Assembly (NCBI GenBank): GCA_958296445.1
Contig: OY282565.1
Coordinates: 1,939,570 to 2,003,569 of the forward strand
Length of the DNA stretch: 64,000 nt
Source of the DNA: an uncultured Dehalococcoidia bacterium
GTDB taxonomy: Bacteria; Chloroflexota; Dehalococcoidia; Lucifugimonadales; UBA3495
Reading direction: 5' to 3'
Under the pieces are notes generated by a model, which was not told the DNA's origin, ran no database searches, and saw only the letters and a list, made by a program, of their open reading frames with translations. Each line of letters starts with the position of its first letter. The stretch's first letter is position 1. A program made the position numbers and the translations under genes. Below, piece after piece: positions 17,393 to 25,426 of this stretch.

Positions 17393-17808
17393 ATCATTCC
17401 CCTTTCTTGCATCTGCGAAAGCCGGTCATTAAACCAGTCGCGGTTGCCGTTTCTCCAGTGAAGCGTGGCGTTGCGGTCTGGGTGGGCCGTAATGATGATG
17501 TCATCGCTCATAGATACTGACACTCTGACAATCCTGCCTAACCGCCGGTTCATTGCGTAATAGTTCCAGCTTTGCCGCCCTTGGGAATCGGTCAGTACAC
17601 CTCGCAGTTTCCATCGGCTCAACACGTGGGATATATCGCGGTTGGTGACTTCAGGGTGCGGGTCGTTAATCAGGTGCTGCGAGAGTTTGCGTGTTTTCCC
17701 TCCGGCAGTGATAGTGCTCCGCCGCCGTTGCGTCCGCCTTAAAGGGGTGGAGATTTCGGAGCGCCTGTCCTGCTCCTGATAACAGCCTGACCCGCAACTA
17801 TGACTCAT
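17383..17808 (-). CDS. DUF4258-like putative toxin
   Basis: 141 residues from ATG 17808 (a TTG at 17832 is also possible). The C-terminal two thirds read LSQHLINDPHPEVTNRDISH, GRQSWNYYAMNRRLGRIVRV and DDIIITAHPDRN, the pattern of DUF4258/RelE-like small toxins: helical start, strand with Arg-rich GRIVRV, then ITAHP. The N-terminal Arg/Ser-rich 45 residues may not be translated. It precedes the DUF2283-like gene in a 10-bp overlap; DUF4258 and DUF2283 proteins are known to be encoded together. Toxicity is inferred only. Confidence 0.5.
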   Translation of the reverse strand: MSHSCGSGCYQEQDRRSEISTPLRRTQRRRSTITAGGKTRKLSQHLINDPHPEVTNRDISHVLSRWKLRGVLTDSQGRQSWNYYAMNRRLGRIVRVSVSMSDDIIITAHPDRNATLHWRNGNRDWFNDRLSQMQERGMIWT

Positions 17809-17904
17809 CCGGCATTCAGGGCGACAGGACAAGGCTATCCGAACAATCTGTCTCCATACCTCTCCTTTGGCGGCAGCATTTTATCCGCCGCATCATTCAA
17901 GCAG

Positions 17905-18147
17905 AACGCAAACAAGACCGGAGATTGCTACTACCGCCATCCGGGGGCGTCTGCGCTCGTTGTTAATCTTGAGAGAATTGCGAATTTCCCCTTTGACACT
18001 CTGAGCGAAGCGAAGGGTCTCACTGCCTAAGCCGGGATTCTTCGCTTTGCTCAGAATGACAGATAGCTTGCTCAACGTGACAGATAGCTTGCTCAGAGTG
18101 ACAGGCGGTGAAAGTAATTTCGCAATTTCTCCAGTCTTGTTTGCGTT
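17905..18147. mobile_element. MITE-like element: R1 repeat bounded by 20-bp inverted repeats
   Basis: 243 bp bounded by AACGCAAACAAGACCGGAGA (17905-17924) and its complement with one mismatch (18128-18147). Inside lie a second inverted pair (GAGAATTGCGAATTTC near 17970 and AATTTCGCAATTTCTC near 18116) and a full R1 repeat with ATTCTTCGCTTTGCTCAG at 18037. No ORF for a transposase and no clear target-site duplication. Confidence 0.6.
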
Positions 18148-18157
18148 TGGCCCTGCG

Positions 18158-18742
18158 TTACTGCTGGGTTGGTTGGATTAGGCCGTAGTTGGCGTCGGCG
18201 CGGCGGTAGAGGACGCTGTAGCGGTTGGTTTCGGCGTCGAGGAACATATAGAAGCTGTGGTCTAGGTATTGCATCTGGAGGGCGGCTTCCTCTACCGACA
18301 TTGGCTCCATGTTGAAGTGCTTGATTCGTACTAGGTCGCCGGTGGGGGCCATTAGTTCGGCGTCGGCGTCGGGGCCGTTTTCCGGGGGCAGGGGTTCGCG
18401 GACGACTAGGTCGGCGTCGGGGGCGTTGCGGGACTGCCGCTCGCTGCGGTAGGTCTGGGCTTTCCAGCGGTTGACCTGCCGGTCGAGGGCTTCGGCGGCG
18501 GCGTTGACTGCGGCGCGGGCGCTGGCGGCGCGGCGCTGGGCGCGTAGCAGGTCGCCTCCGACGGTCAGCGATACCTGAACCACAACCCGGTCTTGCTGGG
18601 AGCGCGTCGGTTCGGAGGCCATTTCGACCTCGGCGCGGGTGATGGAGGGCAGGTGGCGGTCGAGGGAGGCGAGCTTGGCGGCCACGTGCTCCTTCATCGA
18701 GCGGGTAATCTCAATGTTCCGGCCCTGGATATTCAAGTCCAT
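18158..18742 (-). CDS. hpf: Ribosome hibernation promoting factor, long form
   Basis: 194 residues, ATG 18742 behind GAGGTG. N-terminal S30AE domain (MDLNIQGRNIEITRSMKEHV, KLASLDRHLPSITRAEVEMA, then VVVQVSLTVGGDLLRAQ) binds the 30S subunit. After a linker comes the C-terminal S30AE_C domain (residues about 135-190: LVRIKHFNMEPMSVEEAALQ, HSFYMFLDAETNRYSVLYRR) that pairs two ribosomes into 100S dimers. Length and two-domain layout are those of long HPF. It should act in slow growth or stationary phase. Confidence 0.93.
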   Translation of the reverse strand: MDLNIQGRNIEITRSMKEHVAAKLASLDRHLPSITRAEVEMASEPTRSQQDRVVVQVSLTVGGDLLRAQRRAASARAAVNAAAEALDRQVNRWKAQTYRSERQSRNAPDADLVVREPLPPENGPDADAELMAPTGDLVRIKHFNMEPMSVEEAALQMQYLDHSFYMFLDAETNRYSVLYRRADANYGLIQPTQQ

Positions 18743-18904
18743 TGGTCGCACCTCACTAGTAGCCAGAATCGGGGACGGAATCTGCGGCGAGTCCGATGCC
18801 CCGATGCCCCGTAGAACGGGCGGCGATAATAGCATAACCGCCGGGTCTATAGCATAGCAGTTTTCTTGGGGGCTGGGGGGTTTTTGGTTGGGCGGTGGTG
18901 GTGT

Positions 18905-19030
18905 TACGGGAAAATTGCGAAATTCCGCTTTGGCAGCCTGAGCGAAGGGATGGGTCTCAGCGCTCGGGGGTGGGATTCTTCGCTTTGCTCAGAATGACAG
19001 GTAGCCTGCTCAGGGTGACAGATGGCTTGC
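18905..19030 (+). repeat. R1 dispersed repeat
   Basis: Starts GGAAAATTGCGAAATTCCGC, contains CAGCCTGAGCGAAGGGATGG and ATTCTTCGCTTTGCTCAGAA at 18975, ending in CTTGCTCAGGGTGACAG repeats. Directly precedes the palindrome array. Confidence 0.75.
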
Positions 19031-19079
19031 TCAGGGTTTTTGGGGGAAAGGCAAGTTCGCTGTTGGCCTGGGCCTGTGG

Positions 19080-19875
19080 ATTCCCGCTTTCGCGGGAATG
19101 ACGGTGGGGTGATGGCGGGAATGGTGGGGGCGAGGGGGGGGCAGGGTTTTTTGGAAGGGATTGCTTGTTGTTGGCGTTGGCCTTTGGATTCCCGCTTTCT
19201 CGGGAATGACGTGGGGACGCCGGGAATGGCGGTGGGGGACGGCGGGAATCTAGGGTTTTTGGAAAAGGCTGGCTTGCTGTTGGCGTTGGCCTTTGGATTC
19301 CCGCTTTCGCGGGAATGACGATGGGGGGACGCCGGGAATGGCGGTGGGAGACGGCGGGAATCTAGGGTTTTTGGGGGAAAGGCAAGTTCGCTGTTGGCGT
19401 TGGCCTGTGGATTCCCGCTTTCGCGGGAATGACGTGGGGACGCCGGGAATGGCGGTGGGGGGCGGCGGGAATCTAGGTTTTTTTGGAAAAGGCTGGCTTG
19501 CTGTTGGCGTTGGCCTTTGGATTCCCACTTTCGCGGGAATGACGTGGGGGACGCCGGGAATGGCGGTGGGGGACGGCCGGGAATCCAGGGTTTTTGGGGG
19601 AAAGGCAAGTTTGCTGTTGGCGTTGGCCTGTGGATTCCCGCTTTCGCGGGAATGACGTGGGGACGCCGGGAATGGCGGTGGGCGCGGCCGGGAATCCAGG
19701 GTTTTTGGGGGAAAGGCTGGCTTGCTGTTGGCATTGGCCTTTGGATTCCCGCTTTCTCGGGAATGACGGTGGGGGGACGCCGGGAATGGCGGTGGGAGAC
19801 GGCGGGAATCTAGGGTTTTTGGAAAGGCCAGTTTGCTGTTGGCATTGGCCTTTGGATTCCCGCTTTCTCGGGAAT
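19080..19875. repeat. Array of eight dRS3-like palindromes with conserved spacers
   Basis: Eight copies of a 20-bp inverted repeat of form ATTCCC-N8-GGGAAT start at 19080, 19188, 19297, 19411, 19521, 19634, 19745 and 19856, i.e. every 108-114 bp. The N8 core is GCTTTCGC or close. Spacers of about 90 bp are near-identical (GACGCCGGGAATGGCGGTGG, then GGGTTTTTGG and CTGTTGGCGTTGGCCT). Frames read through it but give repetitive peptides, so it is not coding. Confidence 0.85.
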
Positions 19876-19918
19876 GACGGTGGGGGCGATTAGGGGGCGA
19901 TGTTTTGGGATGCGGCTG

Positions 19919-20899
19919 CTAGGGGGGTGGGGGGGTTGGCAGTTCGGGGTTTAGGGTTGAATGGTTGAGGAAGTCTAGGGCGGAGGAATAGGGTTCGGCG
20001 TCTTTGGCGGCTACTTGCTCTAGGCGGGCTAGGAGGGAGGGGTCGGTTTGCACTAGGCGGCGGAGGCGGCGGATTAGTTCTTCTTCGACTACTTCTAGGA
20101 ATTCTTGGGTGCGGTGCTGGCCGCGCCGTTTGGCTAGGTTGCCGCTGGTTTGGAGGAAGGCGCGATGCTGTTGGAGTTTTTCCCATAGCTCTTCGATGCC
20201 TTGGCCGGTGTGGGCGGCGGTTAGCGTTACGGGGGGGATCCATTCGGGGGTGGTTAGCGACATCTGGAGCATGGCGGTGACCGATGCGGCCATCCGGTCG
20301 GCGCCGTCGCGGTCGGCTTTGTTCACTACGTAGAGGTCGGCGATTTCCATTACGCCGGCCTTTAGGGCCTGGATTGAGTCGCCGGCTTCGGGGATTAGCG
20401 CGACGGTTACGGTGTCGGCTACGCCCATAATGCCCAGCTCGGTCTGGCCTACGCCGACGGTTTCTACGATTACTACGTCGGAACCGGCGGCGTCGAGGGC
20501 TCTGGCGATGCCCTTGACGATGCGGGGGAGGCCGCCGGTTTGGCCGCGGGTGGCGACGCTGCGGATGAATACGCCGGGGTCTAGGTAGTGGCGTTGCATT
20601 CTGATGCGGTCGCCGAGCAAGGCGCCCCCGCTGAAGGGGCTGGTGGGGTCAACGGCGACGATGCCTACCCGCTGGTCGAGGGCTCGGAGCAGGCGGGTTA
20701 GCTGGTCAACGATGGTGCTTTTGCCGGCGCCGGGGGGGCCGGTGATGCCTAGGATGTAGGCGTGTCCGGTGTGGGGGTCTATGTCGCGCATAACGTCGGC
20801 TGCCGCCCGGTCGCCCCGCTCGAGCATTGATATTAGGCGGGAAAGGGCCCGCTGTTCTCCGGCCAGCAGCCTGCCGGATAGCCCGTGCAAGTCAGTCAA
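19919..20899 (-). CDS. meaB: Methylmalonyl-CoA mutase-associated GTPase MeaB
   Basis: 326 residues, TTG 20899 behind GGGAG. G3E-type GTPase: Walker A GPPGAGKSTIVDQL (about residue 54), VAVDPTSPFSGGALLGDRIR, VIVETVGVGQTELGI (switch/Walker B) and VVNKADRDGAD (NKxD). Length and order match MeaB/ArgK, the chaperone that protects and loads adenosylcobalamin into methylmalonyl-CoA mutase. No mutase gene lies in the window. The C-terminal end after IRRLRRLVQTDPSLLARLEQ is Pro-rich and abuts the repeat array, so the last residues may be repeat-derived. Confidence 0.93.
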   Translation of the reverse strand: MTDLHGLSGRLLAGEQRALSRLISMLERGDRAAADVMRDIDPHTGHAYILGITGPPGAGKSTIVDQLTRLLRALDQRVGIVAVDPTSPFSGGALLGDRIRMQRHYLDPGVFIRSVATRGQTGGLPRIVKGIARALDAAGSDVVIVETVGVGQTELGIMGVADTVTVALIPEAGDSIQALKAGVMEIADLYVVNKADRDGADRMAASVTAMLQMSLTTPEWIPPVTLTAAHTGQGIEELWEKLQQHRAFLQTSGNLAKRRGQHRTQEFLEVVEEELIRRLRRLVQTDPSLLARLEQVAAKDAEPYSSALDFLNHSTLNPELPTPPPP

Positions 20900-20930
20900 C
20901 GCCTGCTCCCGGATTTATTCCCGATGATGG

Positions 20931-21591
20931 GGGGGTGTCTGATTTAGGATTTTTGGGATGGGATGCGGTTTTATTGTCCAAGGTGGGATTCTTCGCTTTG
21001 CTCAGAATGACAGGTATTTGCTTAGAATGATAGGTGAATGTCTGAATCAGGATTTTCGGGATTAGCGGATTTTCAGGATGGGATACGGTTTTATCGGCCA
21101 AGGTGGGATTCTTCGCTTTGCTCAGAATGACAGACGGTTGCTTAGAATGACAGGTGAATGTCTGAATCAGGATTTTCGGGATTAGCGGATTTTCAGGATG
21201 GGATACGGTTTTATCGCCCTAGGTGGGATTCTTCGCTTTGCTCAGAATGACAGACGGTTGCTCAGGGTGGCAGACAGTTAGTTAGAATGACAGGTATTTG
21301 TCTGAATCAGGATTTTCGGGATTAAAGGATGGGCAGGATAAGAGAAAATTGCGGATTCTCCTTTTGTTGCCCTGCGCGAAGCGAAAGGTCTTAGCGCCCA
21401 AGGTGGGATTCTTCGCTTTGCTCAGAATGACAGGTTTTTGCTCAGAATGACAGACGGCTGCTCAGAATGACAGGTTTTTGTTCAGGGTGGCAGGTTTTTG
21501 CTCAGGGTGGCAGACGGCTGCTCGGAATGACAGGTTTTTGCTTAGGGTGGCAGGCATTATTCGGGCGATTTACGGATGGCGGGGGTTGGGG
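20931..21591 (+). repeat. R1/R4 repeat cluster with 120-bp period
   Basis: The R1 core ATTCTTCGCTTTGCTCAGAA starts at 20988, 21108, 21228 and 21408 (spacing 120, 120, 180). Between them lies R4 (CTGAATCAGGATTTTCGGGA, then GGATTTTCAGGATGGGATAC). Downstream of 21420 come at least seven short TTTTGCTCAGAATGACAG-type repeats. No gene is supported in this 692-bp gap. Confidence 0.85.
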
Positions 21592-23790
21592 TTAGTGGTG
21601 GAAGCCGCTGCCGAAGCCTTTGGCGTCGGTGGTGATTAGGAGGTCGGGGCGGTTGCCCCATCGCTTTAGGAAGCGGCCGAAGTTTTTGCGGGAGAGTTCG
21701 TCGCGCTGGTTGTCGTCGAGTTCCGTCCATTGGCGGTGTTCGTGGCGGACTATGGGGAGGGAGGAGTCGGCGACTACGCGGTAGCCTTTGTCCTTGAATT
21801 GGAAACAGTAATCGATGTCTAGGTTGCGGTAGAAGCGGAAAACCTCGCGCATCAGGCCGACGGTGTTGACTGCTTCGCGGCGGAAGGACATACAGTAGGC
21901 TTGCATGGCGTCGGCGTCGCCGGCGTCCACTTCCTCGTGGAAGTGTTGCATATCGTCGGTGGTGAGGCCGTAGGGGCCGAATATGCCTACGGTGGGGTCG
22001 CTGAGCTGGTTGGCTACGGGACTCAGGATGTCGCCGACGATTTCGGCGGAGCCGTCTACGATGATGATGTGGTTGCCTAGGCTTTGCTTGATGCCGATGT
22101 TTTTGCTGGCGGCGTCGCCGATTACGTGGTCGCAGTGGACTACGCGGAGGTTTTTGTGTTCCTGTTGCATCTGCTCCAGCATTTCGCCGGTGCCGTCGGT
22201 GGAGCCGCTGTCTATGACGATGATTTCGGCGGAATGGCCGGCGGAGTGGCGCAACATTCCGTTGACGCAGCGGCGCACGTCTTCGGGGTAGCCGTAGGCG
22301 TTAAGGACGAAGCTGAAATCGTAGCGGGACGGTTCCTGCAAGCGGGACGGGACTTCCCGGGAAGCGGAGACGGAGTGCCACTTTTCCAGACGGCGCTCCA
22401 TCGTGGTCTTGGGGCGGGCGCGGGAGCCTTGCGGGGCGTCTTCCACCACGTAGCCGTCGGCGGAGAGGCGGGAGCGCATAGAGTCGGCGGTGGCCCAGGT
22501 CTGGCGTTGGCGCAGGGATTCCCGTTCCTGTAGCGAGGCTATGATGTCTTGGCCTACATTGTTATTCGTAGGGGCCTGGTGCAGGTCGAGACCGAACATC
22601 CGGTCAAATTCCAGTAGCAGCTCCAGCTTGGCGCGGCCGGGGAGGTTGGAACGGGCCATATCCCAAGTAACCGCCAGGGCGCCGGGGAGGTTGAGGTCGG
22701 AGTCTACGGCGTCCCAGAAACGGCGGCGGTACTCGTCGGCTTCGGCGGTGTGGCCGTTGGTTTCCGGCTCTAGGCTCCATTGCCAGGCGCGGCAGCGCAG
22801 GTTGGTCAAGGCTTTTTCGGCGGCCCGCAACGAGGTGAAGGTGAAGTTCATCCGGTGTCGGTAGAGGACGGTCATACAGAGGTAGCGGAAGGAAAGGGGG
22901 TCGAATCCGCGCTCTATCAGTTCGTCCACCAGAAAGACGTTGCCGGACGATTTGGCCATCTTGGCGCCGTCGGCCAATAGGTGCTGGCCGTGAACCCAAT
23001 AGCGGACGTGCCGGGCGCCGAAGGCGGCTTCGCTCTGGGCGATTTCGTCCTCGTGGTGGGGGAATATGTTATCCACGCCGCCGGTATGGATGTCGAAAAA
23101 CTGTCCTAGGTATTTGGAGGCCATAGCCGAACATTCGATGTGCCAGCCGGGGAATCCCGGCCCCCAGGGGCTGTCCCACTTGACGTCGCGCCCCGGTTCG
23201 GCGGCTTTCCACAGGGTGAAGTCGCGGGGGTCGCGTTTGAGGGGGTCGGCTTCGGCGCGGACGCCTTCGAGCAGGTCGGCGCCGGTGTTGCGGGAGAGCT
23301 TGCCGTAGCCGGCGAAGCTGGGGACGTCGAAGTATATGTTGCCGCCGCGCTGGTAGGCGTGGCCGTTGGCGAGGAGGGTTTGGACGATGGCGAGCATTTC
23401 GGGGATGTGCTGGCTGGCCCAAGGGTAAACGTGGGCTTCGAGGATGTTGAGGCGGGCTTCGTCGCGGTGGAAGCGGCCGGCGTATAGCTGGGCGATTTCC
23501 TGAACGGTCTTGCCCTCGGCCAGGGCGGCGAGGATCATTTTGTCGCCGCCGGTTTCGACCAGTTCTTGGCGCATATGGCCCACGTCGGTGATGTTTTTGA
23601 CGTGGTGGACTTCGAGGCCGTGGCGCATCAGGGCGCGGCGGATCCAGTCGGCCATCATATAGGTGCGCAGGTTGCCGATGTGGGCGTCGCGGTAGACGGT
23701 GGGGCCGCAGGTGTACATCCGGGCGACGCCGGGCTCGGCAGGCTCGATGGGTTCTACCTGTTTGGATAGAGTGTTGTAGATGCGCAGCAA
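21592..23790 (-). CDS. cysS: Cysteinyl-tRNA synthetase fused to GT2 glycosyltransferase
   Basis: 732 residues in one open frame. Start chosen at TTG 23790 (LRIYNTLS, the usual CysRS beginning) because GGAAGGGG lies 7 nt upstream; GTG 23847 is possible. Residues 1 to about 475 are CysRS: zinc-site TCGPTVY, HIGH-type DAHIGNLRTYM, GWHIECSAMA, DIHTGGVDNIFPHHEDE, and KMAKS for KMSKS. Residues about 490-732 form a GT-A fold: FSFVLNAYGYPEDVRRCV, AEIIVIDSGSTDGTGEM, HIIIVDGSAEIVGD, with a single Asp where GT2 enzymes carry the DxD metal motif. CysRS is normally about 460-490 residues, so the second half is a true extra domain. The role of the fusion is unknown; the synthetase half looks complete. Confidence 0.92.
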   Translation of the reverse strand: MLRIYNTLSKQVEPIEPAEPGVARMYTCGPTVYRDAHIGNLRTYMMADWIRRALMRHGLEVHHVKNITDVGHMRQELVETGGDKMILAALAEGKTVQEIAQLYAGRFHRDEARLNILEAHVYPWASQHIPEMLAIVQTLLANGHAYQRGGNIYFDVPSFAGYGKLSRNTGADLLEGVRAEADPLKRDPRDFTLWKAAEPGRDVKWDSPWGPGFPGWHIECSAMASKYLGQFFDIHTGGVDNIFPHHEDEIAQSEAAFGARHVRYWVHGQHLLADGAKMAKSSGNVFLVDELIERGFDPLSFRYLCMTVLYRHRMNFTFTSLRAAEKALTNLRCRAWQWSLEPETNGHTAEADEYRRRFWDAVDSDLNLPGALAVTWDMARSNLPGRAKLELLLEFDRMFGLDLHQAPTNNNVGQDIIASLQERESLRQRQTWATADSMRSRLSADGYVVEDAPQGSRARPKTTMERRLEKWHSVSASREVPSRLQEPSRYDFSFVLNAYGYPEDVRRCVNGMLRHSAGHSAEIIVIDSGSTDGTGEMLEQMQQEHKNLRVVHCDHVIGDAASKNIGIKQSLGNHIIIVDGSAEIVGDILSPVANQLSDPTVGIFGPYGLTTDDMQHFHEEVDAGDADAMQAYCMSFRREAVNTVGLMREVFRFYRNLDIDYCFQFKDKGYRVVADSSLPIVRHEHRQWTELDDNQRDELSRKNFGRFLKRWGNRPDLLITTDAKGFGSGFHH

Positions 23791-24075
23791 GTCGGCACCC
23801 CTTCCCGCGGCCATCGGGCCCGGCTCAGGATGGGGGTAGTTTACCACGAGGGGGCGGCGGTTGCCACCTGGGGCGGGGGGTGGGGGGCTTTGGGTTTTTT
23901 GTCTGAATCGGGATTTGCGGGGTTTGGGCTATCCTGTGAATCCTGCCGGGTTTTTGTCTGAATCAGGATTTTCGGGATTCAGGGATTTGCAGGATTAGTT
24001 TTATCAGATTGGACAATATACAAAATTTGATTGTGTGATGGTATCCTTGGGTGAACCGGCGCCGGGGGGATGGGT
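23791..24075. repeat. Intergenic with R4 repeats
   Basis: 285 bp. TTGTCTGAATC(G/A)GGAT-type R4 copies occur near 23898 and 23955, then an AT-rich stretch 23998-24040 that probably holds the promoter of the LuxR-type regulator. Confidence 0.5.
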
Positions 24076-24690
24076 ATGGTAGACAATACCGGCGATTTCA
24101 GCTTGGATGTGCTGTACGCCGCGCCTTTTGGGGCTTATGCCGTGGACCAAGGGCAAATCATCCGGTTCTGGAACTCCGGCGCTGAGGGGATTCTGGGGCA
24201 TAGGGGCCGGGATGTGATTGGACGCATTTGCCATCAGGTTTTGCAGGCCAGCCCTACGGAGAGTTTGCCCCCGGTCTGCCAGCGGGGATGCCCGTTCATA
24301 CGCTTGGCGGGGCAAAAGCGGATTGCGCCCCCGCTTCGGACGCGAATGCTTTGCGCTTCGGGCCAGTGGAAACGGGTTAAGCTAACCCCTCTGATTATCC
24401 CGGAAGAAGACGACCGGATAACGCTGTTGCACGTGTTTTATGAGCTGCCCGATGAGCGGGGGGCGGGGAGAACCGGCGGCGCGGCCCCCGGCCGGTTGTC
24501 CCCCCTGACCGGCCGGGAGCGGCAGGTGCTTGGAATGATGGCCGCCGGGCTGACCAATCACGAAATTGCCGGAAATCTCACCCTGAGCTATCACACCGTC
24601 CGCAATCACGTCAGCCGCATCCGGGAAAAGCTACAGGCCGGAACCAGAGAGCAGGCGACGCTGATCGCGAGAAATCTGGACCTGATATAG
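24076..24690 (+). CDS. PAS-LuxR transcriptional regulator
   Basis: 204 residues; ATG 24076 has GGGGGG six bases upstream (ATG 24070 also in frame). PAS-like domain at about residues 12-120 (YAAPFGAYAVDQGQIIRFWN, GAEGILGHRGRDVIG) containing Cys in RICHQVL and a pair in PPVCQRGCPF, plus MLCASG. C-terminal GerE/LuxR helix-turn-helix: LTGRERQVLGMMAAGLTNHE and LSYHTVRNHVSRIREKLQAG (about residues 144-190). The conserved Cys spacing recalls PAS-LuxR regulators where cysteines may bind a cofactor or metal; that is inference. It lies just upstream of, and on the same strand as, the protease/lipoprotein cluster, and may control it. Confidence 0.85.
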   Translation: MVDNTGDFSLDVLYAAPFGAYAVDQGQIIRFWNSGAEGILGHRGRDVIGRICHQVLQASPTESLPPVCQRGCPFIRLAGQKRIAPPLRTRMLCASGQWKRVKLTPLIIPEEDDRITLLHVFYELPDERGAGRTGGAAPGRLSPLTGRERQVLGMMAAGLTNHEIAGNLTLSYHTVRNHVSRIREKLQAGTREQATLIARNLDLI

Positions 24691-24731
24691 CTTTTCCTTT
24701 GGTTCAGCCCCGAATACGGCCTTGAAAATAG

Positions 24732-24741
24732 TACGATCGTA
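24732..24741. promoter_or_regulatory. Perfect 10-bp palindrome, candidate operator
   Basis: TACGATCGTA, about 40 bp after the LuxR-type gene and 90 bp before the metalloprotease start; symmetric like a dimeric regulator site. Confidence 0.35.
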
Positions 24742-24771
24742 TCATTCGCCGCCTGCGAATCGCCCCTATTA

Positions 24772-24807
24772 TTATCGTGACTGGCATGGATGCCAGCGTC
24801 ACGATAA
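24772..24807. promoter_or_regulatory. 36-bp near-perfect palindrome before the protease ribosome-binding site
   Basis: TTATCGTGAC-TGGCAT-GG-ATGCCA-GC-GTCACGATAA. It ends one base before the GGGAGG that serves the following gene, so as RNA it would put a long hairpin next to the ribosome-binding site; as DNA it is a candidate operator. Confidence 0.5.
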
Positions 24808-24821
24808 GGGAGGTGGACGAT

Positions 24822-25380
24822 ATGACCACATTCAGAGAATCCGCAAAGATTGGCTTGTGGCTGCGCCTGGCTCTGGCGCTCATCCTCGCGGCGGCAATTC
24901 CGGCGTTTCTGTTGTGGGGCAAGGCCGCGGCGCATTGAGTATAACCCGCCGGAGCGATGGGACACCAGCATAACCCCCGTGACCACCAACGTGGACACCC
25001 GGTACGCCTCGGCGATACGCAGCGCTGCCCGTGATTACACTTCCAACACGGATTTGAGAGTGGATTACTGTGCTTCGTCGTGCAGCGGAAGTAACATCTG
25101 GCACTACGAAAACGACTTTGGAAGGAACACTTGGGCGGCTCGCGTCATGCGGAGAGGAAATCCAACCAGTTCCGCTATCATACAATGGGACGCCCATAAT
25201 GGCCGGTTTGACGAATTCACAGCCAACCGTCTGGCGCGGCATGAATTGGGTCATGCGTTTGGTCTTGACCATGTTCCGTGCAAGGGGCCTACGGCTGCGC
25301 CCGCCATCATGGGTTGCCCAACCAATGGGGTCAGTGATTTGCATGACCACGATATTGACGACATCAATGACAAATACTAA
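24822..25380 (+). pseudogene. Secreted zinc metalloprotease (matrixin-like), frameshifted
   Basis: ATG 24822, behind GGGAGG, starts a signal-peptide frame (MTTFRESAKIGLWLRLALAL, then ILAAAIPAFLLWGKAAAH) that stops at TGA 24936. The mature protein continues one base over as IEYNPPERWDTSITPVTTNV through to the stop at 25380. It contains the extended zinc motif RHELGHAFGLDH (HExxHxxGxxH, about 60 residues before the end) followed by a short region with APAIMGCP, the place of a Met-turn, plus four cysteines. The broken junction near 24930 means the gene is either a recent pseudogene, uses programmed frameshifting, or contains a sequencing error. The intact protein would be exported. Confidence 0.65.
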
Positions 25381-25426
25381 GGATCAACTGGCAGTCAGTC
25401 TCATCTCAAAAGCAGGAGGTGTCACA

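Noticed and set aside
19080..19875. CRISPR array
   Set aside because: Repeats are short palindromes with about 90-bp spacers that are near-identical to each other, unlike unique CRISPR spacers; no cas genes.
18904..19893. Several 90-280-codon frames through the palindrome array
   Set aside because: Translations are repeats of FPRKWESKG / DSRFRGND, the usual read-through of the dRS3-like repeat; no start signals.
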